A stretch of 64,000 nucleotides of DNA, from the NCBI GenBank assembly GCA_903813345.2, contig CAIIXF020000011.1, forward strand, positions 37,198,062-37,262,061. The letters are read 5' to 3'. Positions 1 through 14,000 of the stretch are shown one piece after another. Each line of letters begins with the position of its first letter. The stretch's first letter is position 1. Source of the DNA: Owenia fusiformis. Its lineage: Eukaryota; Annelida; Polychaeta; Sabellida; Oweniidae. A model generated the notes under the pieces. It ran no database searches, was not told where the DNA came from, and worked only from the letters and a program-made list of their open reading frames with translations. The translations under genes and the position numbers were made by a program.

Positions 1-711
1 TGATAAATGAGAACGGGATATGGGGTCTTGATCGTGCAAGCCTACTAAACAAATCATTACTTTGAAAATAACAACAGACAAACTTTTGAACTACCTGCAT
101 GGGGCAAATAAGCACTTCATTGTTTTAAAGAGAAAATAATGAATTTTGTAAGTATGATAATTGAAAGCAAATATTCAAGAGTGGATGCTGATTAGAATGT
201 TATTCTATGCTGGAAAACAATTGATAACCTCCAAACAAACGACATGGGGCAAATATGGCAAAAATTGACAAGTGACATATCATATGTATAGAGATAACAT
301 GATTGTTTCAGCATACATAGTGCTTTTACATTTGAGGTACATCATGTGGTTTAGTTTTTAAAATATTACAACGAGACTGTTTTTGTTTTGGACAGTGACT
401 TATTTGACCAAATGTTTGACCCCTTCAGATGGGGTAAGGTATTAACCCCCAAGTTCATCAATCTTTCCATCAAATCTAGCTGCAAACAGGTCTCTGCGAA
501 GGGGGATGACCACACCTGTCTACATCACCTGTTGCATTCTGGTCAGAGTAAACAACTGGTTGCTATAGTCACTGGTTTGTTGCCATGGTCACTATGACAT
601 ATTCTCAACAAATGTTCACTAAATGCCCCATTGTTTACACAGATAATTCAACTTCCCATTTATCTCTTTTACAGTGACCATTCCTCTACACATGGAACAG
701 ATTAAGACGCA

Positions 712-762
712 CCCAGCACAAAAAGACCCCAGCACAAAAAGACCCCAGCACAAAAAGACAAC
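712..762. repeat. 16-bp tandem repeat, three copies
   Basis: Three nearly identical copies of a 16-bp unit containing CCCAGCACAAAAAGA follow each other. It is a small local expansion with no visible function. Confidence 0.8.
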
Positions 763-3700
763 AAAATCGTAATTCTTTAAAGTGAGAGAAATACACAAAT
801 AAAAGTCCTGAAAAGGGCACAAAATATGCTTAATTCTAAAAATCAAGTTGTTAGTATATTTCAATCAACATCCTAATCTAGTTTGCCTTATTAACTCACA
901 GAGGAGCAACTTATCTTTTATTGTAGCCAATAAGTGATAAATGACAACTTGTTGTGGCCCATAACTCAAAACCTGTTGACTCTTAGGTGAAGCTTTAACT
1001 GAGACATTTTATGGAGAATTGACGGAGGTTAGGCTTTCCCATTTGTCTTTCCCTCAAATATAACACCCCAACAATAAAATATATCGTAATCAAGCTTTTC
1101 TTTTGACAAACATCACACATTACATCAAATATGTGTAAAAGATACACAAAAGGCTGGTTACTGTGATGGATGGCAGGATACAAGCAAAAATATACAAAGA
1201 GTGGATGAAGGATGATTCAACACTTGGAGGGGTAGGGCATATAGGATAGACATCACATGTGTCACTTATATCAATCATATTTATTGTGAAGTTGTCCTTA
1301 GAAATATGTTGGACTTCAGTCTATTAAGGACAACAATTAACATTGTTCTTTCATTTTCTTGAACATGCACATCATACAGCTTTGCAATAAGCCCTCAGAA
1401 GTATATGGGAGATGAAGTACTGCTTTACAGATGGCAAATCAAGCATAAAAATGTAAGCTGGCCCAATAACTCTATAAGATCTCACCACTGAATTTCAATC
1501 TCCATCATTATTTGTCTTTATGGATATAAATAATAATAAAATACAACAGGACACTGACCCTAGATAAATCTCTATCACATATTCTTTTTTATTTCAATTA
1601 AACTATCTATTCTCTCTTCAAGATATGATAAACTGCATTATCATAATTATAATTAATTTCTTATCATTGAATATATTTGAATTTGAATGGATCACAACGA
1701 TCCACTTGTTATATTTATCATATGTCAATACATATTGAAATAGTGTCAATTGTTAATTGTCAAAATATACATATTGATTTATAAATGTTTGAATGTGAAA
1801 TATAAATTATTCAATTTCAATTTGTAGAGTTCTGTCTGTGACTACATGTATGGAGTTCCCCTGCCCTATCATCTCTCTTTGGATATAAAATACCAACAAG
1901 TTCGATGTGTCTGTGTTATGAAAAACTATTATTTCTAAATGTAAATTTTGTTAATTTGATCTTATTATTTAGATATCAAATTAAGCTAATTTCAGACAAA
2001 AACATCCTTATCAAATACAATATACAGTTTCAAAAGTGTTGAATCAAAAATCAAATTTCTGAAAACACTTCATTAACCCCTATAAACCAGTGAAACAATA
2101 ACTGATAAAATGTGATAAAGACCCAGCATATATGCCTTTTTCCAGCAGCTGCATTTGTCTTTTCATGCACCTGAATTATGCTGGCTGGCTATGGTATGTA
2201 AATGAACATGGAAAATTGCAGTTAATTGATTAGACCTGATTACCACTAGCTTTTTCCTTCTTTCATCTTATCTGTACATCTGATTGGTTCTGAATAAAAC
2301 ATCAATTGGGTCATGTCAAAAAATGTAAAATTTCATGAAATAGAGTGGAATATTAAAAGTAGGAACAAAATAGACTTGTAGTCAGTTTACTAAATTATAT
2401 AGAAATGTAAGAAAATTTGGAAGTTTATTCAAATTTTGAAGAGAAATCGTGAGGAATAAGCATGAGCAGACGGACATTTTAAATACAAGTATGCTACACC
2501 TAATAAGCCCATTGTTTGTAGACCAGCTTTGCTAACATATTGAAGTCTTCCCACACAACAAACCACAATCTCATTATAAAATTAAAATTTTAAAGTTCAA
2601 TATTTTCGGAAAAGTGTTGTTGAAACAAAGAATCTGCTCTAAAGTCAGGTTAACAAGGCAAGGAAAAATTGACCCTGGAGATATGTGGTGTATAGTCTAG
2701 TCTTCATTAAAGCTGACCACATTGAAATCAGGATGGGTTGACACATTAATGGGGGAAACCACAAAGGCCATAGGCACGGAGGAGTCATTTAAAATTCCAT
2801 AAGCAATGTTTTTTAAGATTTACTTTTTCAATTACATGTAAACAACAATGCTTAAAATTATTTAGAGGTCAATAAAGTATGAAAACAAGCTACTTCTCCA
2901 AAAACTTTAATAAAATAGTATGCAATGTGTTATTTTTAGATATCCAGGCCCTTCTCAAATTTACTACACTTTTACTATGCACTAGCCATAAAAACAACTT
3001 TGTCTTCTTAAAAGATCATATGAGCAGTTAGGAAAATAGTCCAGAAAATAAGCTGTTTAAAAATTGCATAAATGCAAGGAAATCATGCAGTTTATTCAGT
3101 TTAGAGATTTCAGTAGCCATTGCCAAAAAGACTGTAGGCCAGGGTCTATAGGGTTCAGTGATGACTCAATGCGCAGAATATTAATTACAAAGAAAGTAAT
3201 GAAATAATTTCAATTAAATGAAAAGGGATCAATGATTTAGTGTTAATATTATACAGAGACAGATACAATATCAAAATTATCCCAAACTACAAAATTCGTG
3301 AATGATGGATATTCACCATTCTGATTGAGTCTTTCTTTGTCTGTGTATCCCAAGGGATTATACAGGCTTTGGAGCACACAATGGATATTCACATTATTAT
3401 ACATATTGGTAGAACGAACTGATTAAGTCAATGGATTGTTCGATATTTTCATCTGCGACTATAAAAACTACTATGACAATTGAAAAATTACGAGCATGTC
3501 ATGAGGCATGAATTTCTGAAAAGGCACCATATTTCGCTTATATATTTTACGACTTTTATATGAAACAGCAAGTTGTTTAAAATCCCACTAGAGCATTGAC
3601 CTTCTACTTTATTTCCATTTTATGATTTTTTCAACATTTTTTCAACAATTAGTTTCAACTAATGTCATCTAGCTGTATAGGTGTATAAATGTTTGAGATC

Positions 3701-6700
3701 AAAGTGTTGTCGCTCGTTAAACATGCTACTGACCATGACAGGTGTGAATCTGGTCACCTTTACCCTCCAGTTTACACTGTATTAGTTTAATATGACCATG
3801 CTTTAATTAATTTCTCCCAGGTATTTTCTTCTCATTTAGTTTATCGCAGTTTTAGAGCTAATAACAATTATAGGGGGCCACTGGTCACTTTGATGCTTGG
3901 AGCAATGCTCTGACAGTTATGGCGTCTAAATCAGTTGCTAACAACAACGGAATTCAAATAAAATATCTACAATAAAATTTTGTTGAATTCTATTTAATTC
4001 TCTGAATAAGATATCAAAATACAGTGTACACATTTATATTTGGCTGAAAAGTCAATTTTTTACAAATGTCAATAAAAATGATAAAACCCAAAAAGACCTC
4101 TATACAAATAATTCTTAAAGAAATGAAATATATATATACACAAAGAATATTAAAAAATCTAAAAGTGAAACCAAATAGCCAAATCAATCATATAACACTT
4201 CCTACACCTACTCTTCTTAATGTTGAGGATGGATGCAATAGGCAGAGGGGCTTAGATGAGCCAACGGGAGAAAATTGAAGACATGGGTGAGGGGGGGGGG
4301 GGTACTTGATGTGGAACAACATCAAAAGGTCCAACTCATGGTCAATCAGGCAATATTCCATGTTTAGTGTGTCTAACATGTATTCTCACACTCACTGTAT
4401 ATATTTCATTGTATGACAACATTACATGTTAATATACACAACAAAAAGTACAACTTGAGGGTAATTTCTAAAAGTGCTATAATTTACGTATTTTTGACAT
4501 TTTTTGAAATACAAAACCATGGGAACTGATTAAAGCGCCAACAATGAACTGAAACGAAGACACGTAAAATTGTCATTTTGTTTAACAATTTATAATTCAT
4601 GTAAAATTTCTACTACATTGAACACAGGATAGCTGCATTATAAACAGTTAATATCAGGATTAAACTGCAGAAAATTCTAAATAAAAGGGGCGTGACCAGA
4701 TTTTCTCTTGATTACCTCATCGACTTATTAGTTTTGTGGATTTTAAGGAGACATATGATACGTGGCAGTAGAAATATTTCAAGTCGATGATCTCATTCTC
4801 ATTGTCTGAAATATGTCTTGAAAATTATTTGATATCACCCAATTTCTCTCTTTAGACTTGAGTAAAGTCAATGTCTTTTTTATTCTTTGGAATATCTCAA
4901 GGAAATAACATATTTCATTTCATGGAAATTCCTTTATTTTCCTTTAACATGGTTGTCCACAAATAAACACAATGGAAATCTATTTTTGGGGGCTGTTTAA
5001 CTGTGGTTTGAATCTAAGTCCATGTGTTAATACATGTAAAGTATTTTAAAACACAGGTTTATTTGTTGAGTCATTTAATTAACACCTAATAAGATAAAGT
5101 GACATCTTATTATCTGGAAATAATCAAAATTAAATCAATTAAATTATAGATCATGTGAAGAAATTAATAAATTATAAAATTGATAAAATTTAAAGCTTTG
5201 CTCCACAGTATAATGTTGCTAATTTCAAAACAGACACATTACAAAAATGACAAAGAAAATGTGAAAGGAAAATAAAACTAAAAAACCATCGAAGTAAAAC
5301 AATAGTTATAATAAAAAGTAAATTTTCCAACTGATAAAAAATATGAGAACAGACATATGTATAAAACTATTAACTGTTTCTTTAATTACCTCACAACAAA
5401 ATAATTATTTCAAATCATTCTTAATGCATGGGGAGAATTATGATCAATAAATATTATTTGGAGCATAAATATTCTTTCTTTAAACAAATCAGTATAATAA
5501 AATTAGTTAATTTCACTCCTTTGAATAAAACAATGTGTTTTCGAGAAATTAAACCCATCCATAATAGATAAACAACAAAAGCATCCAATTAAATCAATTT
5601 TCCGAAACGGGGCTTTTAATTTTCCTTTTTTAGAAACAAAGAATGTTAAAGCGACAAATCTCCGTGAAATATCTCTATTGACATTTATTGTCTTGCCGAT
5701 TATAAACTGGCCATTCCCCAAATGGTATATTCATTTTCTAAAACATGTGTCCAACTCTAAAACAGAACATTTGTATGTAAAAAACAGAATGAGAATTCAA
5801 ATTAATTCACCAACTGTTCGAATAAAGATGGTTCCATTTGATTATTCTAAATCATATTGATTTCTTCACAAAGAGAAATCTTCGGGCGTGTAATTTGCAT
5901 TTTCAATAATTTCTAGAATGTTGGTATACTGTATTAACTTTTCTAGAAGAAATAATATGACCTGAAAAAACAATGAGTCTTGAGCAAATCAGTAACAGTC
6001 GTAGAAAACAGAATAGTGATACCTCAGTTGGTCAGTTCATAGACAAAAAAGATAACAAAAAAGATATTTGATGAGAATATTTTTTCATCTATATGATAAA
6101 AAGTCAGTTAATTAATCAAGGCATTAATTAACAATTAAGGGTACCTTTAAAAATGAGGGTAATGAGATGAAACATGGCACTGCCATAAAAAGTTTATTTT
6201 GAGATATCATATTCTGTTTTTGTTTATTTTTTTTATCAGTAATTGACAGTATAGGGGTATAATTAAGAGGGATGGATATTGAGATGTGTATTAAATGAGG
6301 GTTGATAGTGAATAAAAGCAAAAAACACCACAACCAGCATAAACATCACCCATTTAAATATATTTTTTATGAATTTAATTTATCTTTGACACTGGTCATT
6401 GACATATCATGAACTTAAACAGAGTCAAGAATCAAGGCACTTGAAAGGCAAGCTCTAGTAAAAATACATTAGCATATGAACAACAAATGTTTGAGATGGA
6501 TTTCTTGGACAAATACTAAGACATGACTTGCTGCAATAAAAGAAAGAAAAAAGTTTATTAAAAGGAAAATCTAGGCACGATGCAGGTGATATATTTACTG
6601 TTACCCCCCCCCCCAAAAAAATGGCCTGGACTTATGTCAGATATGACAGACTACAAATGTGTATTTCAGTTGCTAAAGAAAACAATATTTGGGGCATGTT

Positions 6701-8865
6701 ATCTTTTCTTCCTGGAGAAAATGAAAAGTGAGACTACCTAGATATCTACTTCTTCCCTTAAACCAAAAACTAATCCTCAAACATCGCATCAACTTTATTT
6801 TTCTTTCAATGGAGAACTACTTTGCAAATTGATAGTTATCCGATTTCAGTTAATTTTCTATTTTTGTTTAGTGTAGAAATAACCAAAGGTGAAGCCTCAA
6901 ATGACATTAATAGCAAAATGAAGACTTTTTGGGGTGAAATTAAATAGTTATTTGGCAAAAGGTCACATATTCTCATTTGAATGAAAGTGATAAATGTACT
7001 TTTCAATCGAATAAATGTTTATTTGAAGTTCAGTAAATGGTTATTTCTATGTTTTATAGAGCATTAATTAGATCACATACTTTTCACATGTAAATAAAAC
7101 AACAATAAAACAATGAATTAAACAATGAAATAAGTGTGCGCAAAAAGCAAAAATCAAAAAGCACAAAGCCCCTCAGATATTCAAAAAGAACAAAGAGATT
7201 CTGAAAAAGCATTTGATGCCTTAAAATAAAGTTGAACACGCATTTATAGCATCACTGTAGAAATACAGAATAGGATAATTATAGAGGGACACTTAAAATA
7301 AAAGCCCCTTTCACCTGATCCCTCTTTGTTACTCAGTGACAACAAAAATATTCACCTGATTTTTACCTGCCTACAGGTGTATTAACGAGACAACTGAGAT
7401 ATTTATTATTGGACACACCTGGGCATTAGACATGTTGAAACAATCATATAAATTACATTTTGGCAAAAAACTCACGATTTTGACATTACATGTAACAGTT
7501 AGATATGATCCCAAATATTTAAATAATAAAAAATTTATTGATGAATTGTTACGAAGAAGTTATGTTTGGGAGCCAATTCTCAACTTTTTCACCAAGCAAT
7601 TAATTCTTGCATAAAAAATATTAATTACTAATTTGTATTCCAAAATAATTTGCATAATGGATACCACTATGATCTAAAAAGCGAATATACTGAAATATGA
7701 TAATTTTCCAGTTTTAATCATTTCATCGTGGTTGATGCAATTAATGAAAAACTGTAGTCCATTTCATGCAAAATATGGGTCTATTGGAGAACCATCGTGA
7801 TACTCATAATTATATATCATGCCAGTCTCACATATCGTTCACACGCATATTTTAACCTGTTTTTTATGGCGATCTCCACATGAGCATTAGATCTGCTCAC
7901 CAGTAATATCAGGCATCTTATATTTTAATTACTACTTTAATTTAATTACTAAAGTGCTATCATTTTTACCCAGCTTTTCTGTTAATATAACTCTTTGAAT
8001 TAGTGCACAAAACTATGAATATAAATTGTTTAATAATTCTTTATTTTTGCTTGATTGCAACAAAGGAGATTTAAAAAATCTCTTGGCCCCATAACAAATT
8101 TTGTTTTTTCCCTCAGAGTTCTCTGCTTTTGTAGATAAACAGTCAGCCTTAAAATTCTTCAAAAATGTCTTTTACCTATCATATAATTGCTCTAATTGCA
8201 AAGAAACATCAACTAACCCAACAGAAATGGAGTTTATCAATTCTGACATTTCCTCATGGCAAAATATACCATGATGAGCCAAATCAGTGTCTCTATAAAC
8301 AGAATGTGTTTTCTGATATGGGGAAATAAATTAAAACAAACATATGTGTTTCCTTCCAGCTAAGATGCCCATATCTCACACTTATGGTTCATTGGTTCAC
8401 TTCTCTCTAATATATCAATGAAGATTTCCTGGGATTTCTATTGGCTGTAATTTAGAGTTTATTTAGAATTTAGAATTTACAAACATAAAGAATTTAAACA
8501 CAGCCAGCATGATTATTTTTTTTATTAAGATTCCATTAATCACTCTCTTGACCAACATATCAAATAACATTTTTTCCATATGAGAATCAACCAAGCTTTT
8601 TAAGGTCAGTGTCCTGTTTTTTAAGGATGTGAAGTACTAATTATGACCAGCTGTTTTATATCTGTGAGACACAAAATGTAATCTTTCACGGATCCAGGTC
8701 TCATTTATATTCCCACAATATTTTGAAAATAATCCGATTTTGATGATGTTCAACATTTTGATATTCATCACATCTGCTTTTGATAGAAGATATACCGCCA
8801 TAAAAATTCACTGACTTTTACTGAAAATGATAATACATAATCAGGCCAGGGTAGGTCCAGGGAGA

Positions 8866-8990
8866 TCGGAAAAACAAACTCTGGCCAAAAATTCTTTCAA
8901 ACCCATGATGCAGTTTTCATAATTCTAAGCATTTTCAAGTAATTTAGGCCAAAGTTGTCAAAAGTGAAACCAACCTGATTATCCAGACCC
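8866..8990 (+). repeat. Decayed copy of the repeat at 44.5 kb
   Basis: The string TGGCCAAAAATTCTT, then a diverged ATGCAGTTTT block, then GGCCAAA(G/A)TTGTCAAA(A/T)GTGAA occurs in the same order here and at 44,570-44,655. This copy lacks the GTAGCCAGG ends of the other, so it is an older or truncated member. The 91-residue minus-strand frame across it is a by-product of the repeat. Confidence 0.6.
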
Positions 8991-10581
8991 AGTGAATGTG
9001 AATGTGAAAAAAGCCCAAATACATCTCTGTGGTTTGCAGTGTCCACAAAGGTCAAGCTTAAAGGGTTTGTGGTCAGAAAAGTTGCAAAGTTACAACTAGT
9101 ATGTGAGGTGCATGATATCTCAAATGCATTCCTAAACCAAAAAGTGAAAATAAGAGGATGAAAATTAAACAAAACGGCATGTGGAAGTTGACATTTATAA
9201 AGTCAACTATTACAACTGTTAAAAGTATTAAGTTTTTTCCCTCCTTATTTATATTATATCAACTTTTTAGGTGTCATGGCATGACATATTAGTCAGTACA
9301 AAATTGAACTACACTACACTATGCTAACACTATATACAAAACATAAAACATAAAAGTTACATAAATAACATAATTATGCCTCACTATATACTTTATTTCA
9401 AAAAGTATAATAAATAAATCAGATTTACAATTTTAGACAAAAAATTAGAAAATGAAATCTATTGATTCATTTGGCCAAACCACAGATCCCATGCTGAACA
9501 TAGGCCAACATGTTTAATATCAAAGATATACTGTCATCAGAATACAATTTCAAGTCTGACTTGATCATTTGGTCAGTTGATTGTTGTGGTTTTAAAGCCA
9601 ATTATTTAGCTGAAACAAGGCTTTGACACCTGCGTCATTTCCATTTCAATATTGAAACGAAGAATAACCAACCCATGTTCTACTTGATTTGAAGTATTTT
9701 GGAATTTTATGTAACCACAGACATATGTGGACGCATATTGTGTTGCTATGAAATAAGCTCTAAATAAATATCCTGTTGAGTCCAATAGACCAGCGAGAAA
9801 AAGGAGAAAAATTGGTGAAAATAATATCTATTCCAAGAAGGTTCAAGAATAATTAATTTTCAAGAACAATTTAACTAAATCATTTTTAAGCACTGATCAT
9901 AGTAGACACTTATTTTCCATAAAACTACAAATTGACATTTCAACAGTCACTGCTGTCATTTGTCTGAGCTTATTTTGGTAATATCCAAATGACTATCTGA
10001 ATAAATAACTGACAAATCTATATATGTAGGTAAAATCATTATGAGCTTTCTTATGTCTAACATTGAAGCTCCTATATATTTTTTTGTCCTGCCTTCTTAA
10101 GACTAGGTGAAAATGCACAGATGGACCATTTTTTCATTCAATGTTTTTTGCACACTTAAACTCAAAATCCCTGGCTCAATTTTCAGTTTTAATGAAATTG
10201 TCACCTGTCCTTACGAGGGAGTATTTGTCCAGGAATCAAATGGCAAATCAAAACTGAAATGTTTAAAAGGAACAATTTGTTTAAATAAAATTTCTCAATG
10301 GTATTGATTTGTCCATGTCAGTTTTATTTAGTTTACAAGCCTGTTAACATTGAACTTTTAGAAATATAACTGTATTGATACAGCATGCTTTTTGGAGTTA
10401 GTTTTAATTTTTGATGTTTGTTTTCTTTAGATGACTTGATTGATGAATTATTGTTGAGATCTTTGTTATAAAACTGAAATGTACCCAGAATTGAAATGTC
10501 AATCAAAGCTGGTCCATCAAATAGAAAGTTATTACCATACAAAATATAAAATAAAATGAATGATACAAAAGAACTTCATCG

Positions 10582-11020
10582 AATAGACTAGATGCGAGTA
10601 GAAATAATCTTGATTTACGTCATTAAATATTCAAAATTCAGTCAAAGTGATGTCATATTTGAAATCTACATGTAAAAGTAGATCTAGAAAAATGGTTTCG
10701 AAAATTGTTTATCAACTTTGAAAATTTAATTTTTTTGAAAATGTGACTTCTAGCTCGGGTTGATTCCTCATAGACCCCATGTTACAAAATCACAAAAAGT
10801 GAAATATCTTTTCTTGTATTGGACAGATAACATTTCCTTTTACTGGACATATTTTAATTTGCATAACTATTAGATACATAAGGGTTATATAAAAATTGAA
10901 CCACTAAAACCGATGTAATTTAAGTTAAAGGGAACTTTCTACTATACCGGCCATGTTATCTGACCCGAACGAGCCACCTGGTGGCGAAACTGGTAACTAC
11001 CTACTCGCATCTGCGTTATT
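10582..11020 (+). mobile_element. MITE-like element, AGATGCGAGTAG family, copy 1
   Basis: The element is bounded by perfect inverted 12-mers AGATGCGAGTAG (10,590-10,601) and its complement (11,001-11,012), with weaker matching AATA/TATT edges outside. The interior matches copy 2 at 30.3 kb along nearly its whole length, including GACCCCATGTT and a palindromic GCCACCTGGTGGC near the right end. No ORF spans it, so it is non-autonomous. No convincing target-site duplication was seen, so the superfamily is unknown. Confidence 0.8.
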
Positions 11021-14000
11021 GTGTATATTTACAAGGAAATCAGACCAACAGTTTTAGATAAAATGTAGTTGTTATGTTGAGTGAATGCCAAGTGAAGCGT
11101 CTATGGCCCTGAATAGAATTCCATAGAAAAAGACAAAAAATCCATGACATTAAACTGTGGCTAAAAGTGAAAGACAACATGTTGCTATAGTAATTGAATA
11201 TGTTGCTATAGCAGCCACAATAGATACAAACAACATAGAAACAATTAACAAAGTATCTGATATATCCCACCCATACTTTGACACATTATCTGTCCCACAT
11301 CAAAAAGAATGCGAACAATAGCCAAACAATGTAAGCACAAGTGCTAGAAAGGGGCAAGAGCAAAGGATATTACAAAATACAGCAAGACAAAGAACATGGA
11401 TGCCCAAGTGCCATAGGGAAAGGACCAAAAATTGCAACAGGACACAGCAATAGGTAGATGAAATTTGCCAGGGAAACTGTAAATGCAATAGATGTAACAG
11501 AGAGTGAATGAGATAGATGTGATATAATTAAAATATTTCTGATTTAAGCTTTCAAGTGCATCAGTGTGGCACTCCTTTTGGCATGTTCATGAATGGTATC
11601 AGTGTGTAACCCCACATCTTAAATCTCCACGCTAATTAGACAGATACTCATACTAACTCCACCAAAATATCCTTATTAGAGATCAGACCACCAGTAAGAA
11701 GAAACATGATTAGGTCCAACAAATGGACAATGGCATTCTGGCATGACAACCAACAGAGTATAGGATGCACTTCTCAAATGTTTTCACTGCAGTAAGGTGG
11801 TCAAAGAAAAGGCCAATGAAACAAACAAGTATATATGAAAAGAAGATCTGAGAATGTGACATCATACTATACAAGTTAAAACCATACAAAATTCCTTAGA
11901 CAAAAAAATCAAAGGCCACAGTCTCAAAACTCTTCACCATCACATGACACATCAGGTGATCATGAGTCATTCCCTGTTGAACTGAGTCATCTCATAAGAG
12001 AATCTAGGCCCCTGATTGATATCATACTCATTTCCCAGTTTGATTTTCAACACATCATACCTTGGAAATCCAAGATGGATTGATATGGTTTGCAAGATAT
12101 CTTTCATATCTCTTTATAACTTTATATACAACATAATAAAAAACATAGTTCATATGAAATGAGGGACCCATTGGCTGGTACTAAGTGTTATCCAATGTTA
12201 TCAATCTTATCCCTTTATCTTCCATCTGATGACCCCATACCATTTACCTAGTCTCACCCTGACCTTGGTCCCCACTTCACAGCCATCATTATTTTTTTTC
12301 AATCATAACTTTGTTTTGCTTTTCGAATGATGCAAAATTATACAAGTATATATCAGTTATCGCATGTTCATTATCAAATATTCTTCATCTGTCAATTACA
12401 AATATAGAATCTAACTGAATGAATCTAAGCCAAGTTGCATCTGGCTAAATCTGGTGCAAATAAACAAAATTCAAATCCAATTTCTCTAATTTATATATAT
12501 CTATCATTACCCTGTCAAATTCATTACATTTAGCATTGCTCTTGTGTCAAGCATAGTTGAGATCACCTGTTTGCGCTGGTACATTGTTGCAGCTTTTGAC
12601 TAATATTGAAAGACATGTGACACTCGTCATGTATTGTTATGCTTTTTAGTAACTCCCTAAGAGCAGAGCAGATATATTACAATTTAAAGTCCAGTTGTAC
12701 TTTATTAACAGTTACTGCAGTTTATTATATTATATTACCCTCCTTGTTTATTACATAAATGGATCTGAAAAAACTGGCAGATGACAGGTCAAGAGAAAAG
12801 TTCTGAACACTGAGGAAACTTATCTATGTAGGTACTAGGTAGAATCCAAGTTCCAAAATACAGTGAGCTTGAGCTCATCAGGGTTTGATTGCGCAAATGC
12901 TATTCACAATGTATTATCGATGTTCCCATGATGACCTGGTGACTCTATAGCTCTGTATGGTCAATCAGTATTGCTGTGACACTGCCCCTGATTTAGGTAA
13001 CATCACCAGACAAGGTATATTTGTGAATCCAAATGGAAATATGCGTGCATGAACACTCATTCCTTCATTGACCAGCCTTTGGAGAAGATCCAAGTTGATT
13101 TTGAACTCCCAGTGGTGTCAAATTCCAAAACACATGTGTGGAAAGACATCACTTTTTATTGTCAGTTTTTTGAGCTGATCTGAGATAGTGTTTGTTTTTG
13201 GATTCCCAATGGCACTATAACCTAAAGGGATGTGTGTGGAGAGACATCATCTGTCTACTGGACATTTTAATATGATCAGAGTGCTTTGCTTTGTGTTTCC
13301 CAAAGGTACAATGACCCAAAACAATTTGTGGACAGACACCATCTTTCCTTATGAGTATGGGAATTAGGCCAAGCCAACCACATAAAGATTCTCAAATACT
13401 CCAAACTCAATCCCCTTGACATTAAACATGTCATTGATTGGCTCAGGTATACACAAAGGAGTCTCAAATTTTACTACTTTGGTAATTTTGTCTACTATGG
13501 GGTTCTCATACTCTACTATAGGGGTGTAGGTTTCTACTACATGACTCTTGCATCAATTTTCAATGTGCTGAAGCTCCCCAATAAACAAAATGGAGAAAAG
13601 GTGAGATAGCCTGAAGATTACAATCAAAACTCAATCAGAAGTCTGAAAACACGGACAACAAAGAGAGAAACATTATAAACTAAAAACAAAGGTCAGCATT
13701 AAAATTAAAGATCCCTTATTAGACATTTATTGCCAGATCAGTGACATTTTAGCAGAGAAAGAAGCTAAGGTGTATTGGGATTTGTAGGGATATCAATTAG
13801 CAAGGCTCACCTATCTGTTAGACTATCAGTCTACCAACAACTAAAGTAGATAAACAGAAATGTTTTCATTTTACCTCTAAGTCATGTCAAAGTGATCAGG
13901 TCACTTGTGGTATAGTTCACAGATACGTCACGGTTTCATGTTTTGGTGTTTGGTCCAATATTATATTCCATCTAAATATCCAAGACATCACATACAAAAG

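Larger units (their letters stand above)
1..10581. other. AT-rich noncoding stretch, no gene recognised
   Basis: I see no exon chain, RNA gene or coding ORF that resembles a known protein. The open frames are short, low in complexity and unsupported by splice signals. Small items are present: three tandem 16-bp units (ccccagcacaaaaaga type) near 712-762, a run of 12 G at 4291-4302, a run of 11 C near 6604-6614, and a decayed repeat near 8866-8990 (listed separately). The rest looks like ordinary intergenic or intronic DNA. Confidence 0.6.
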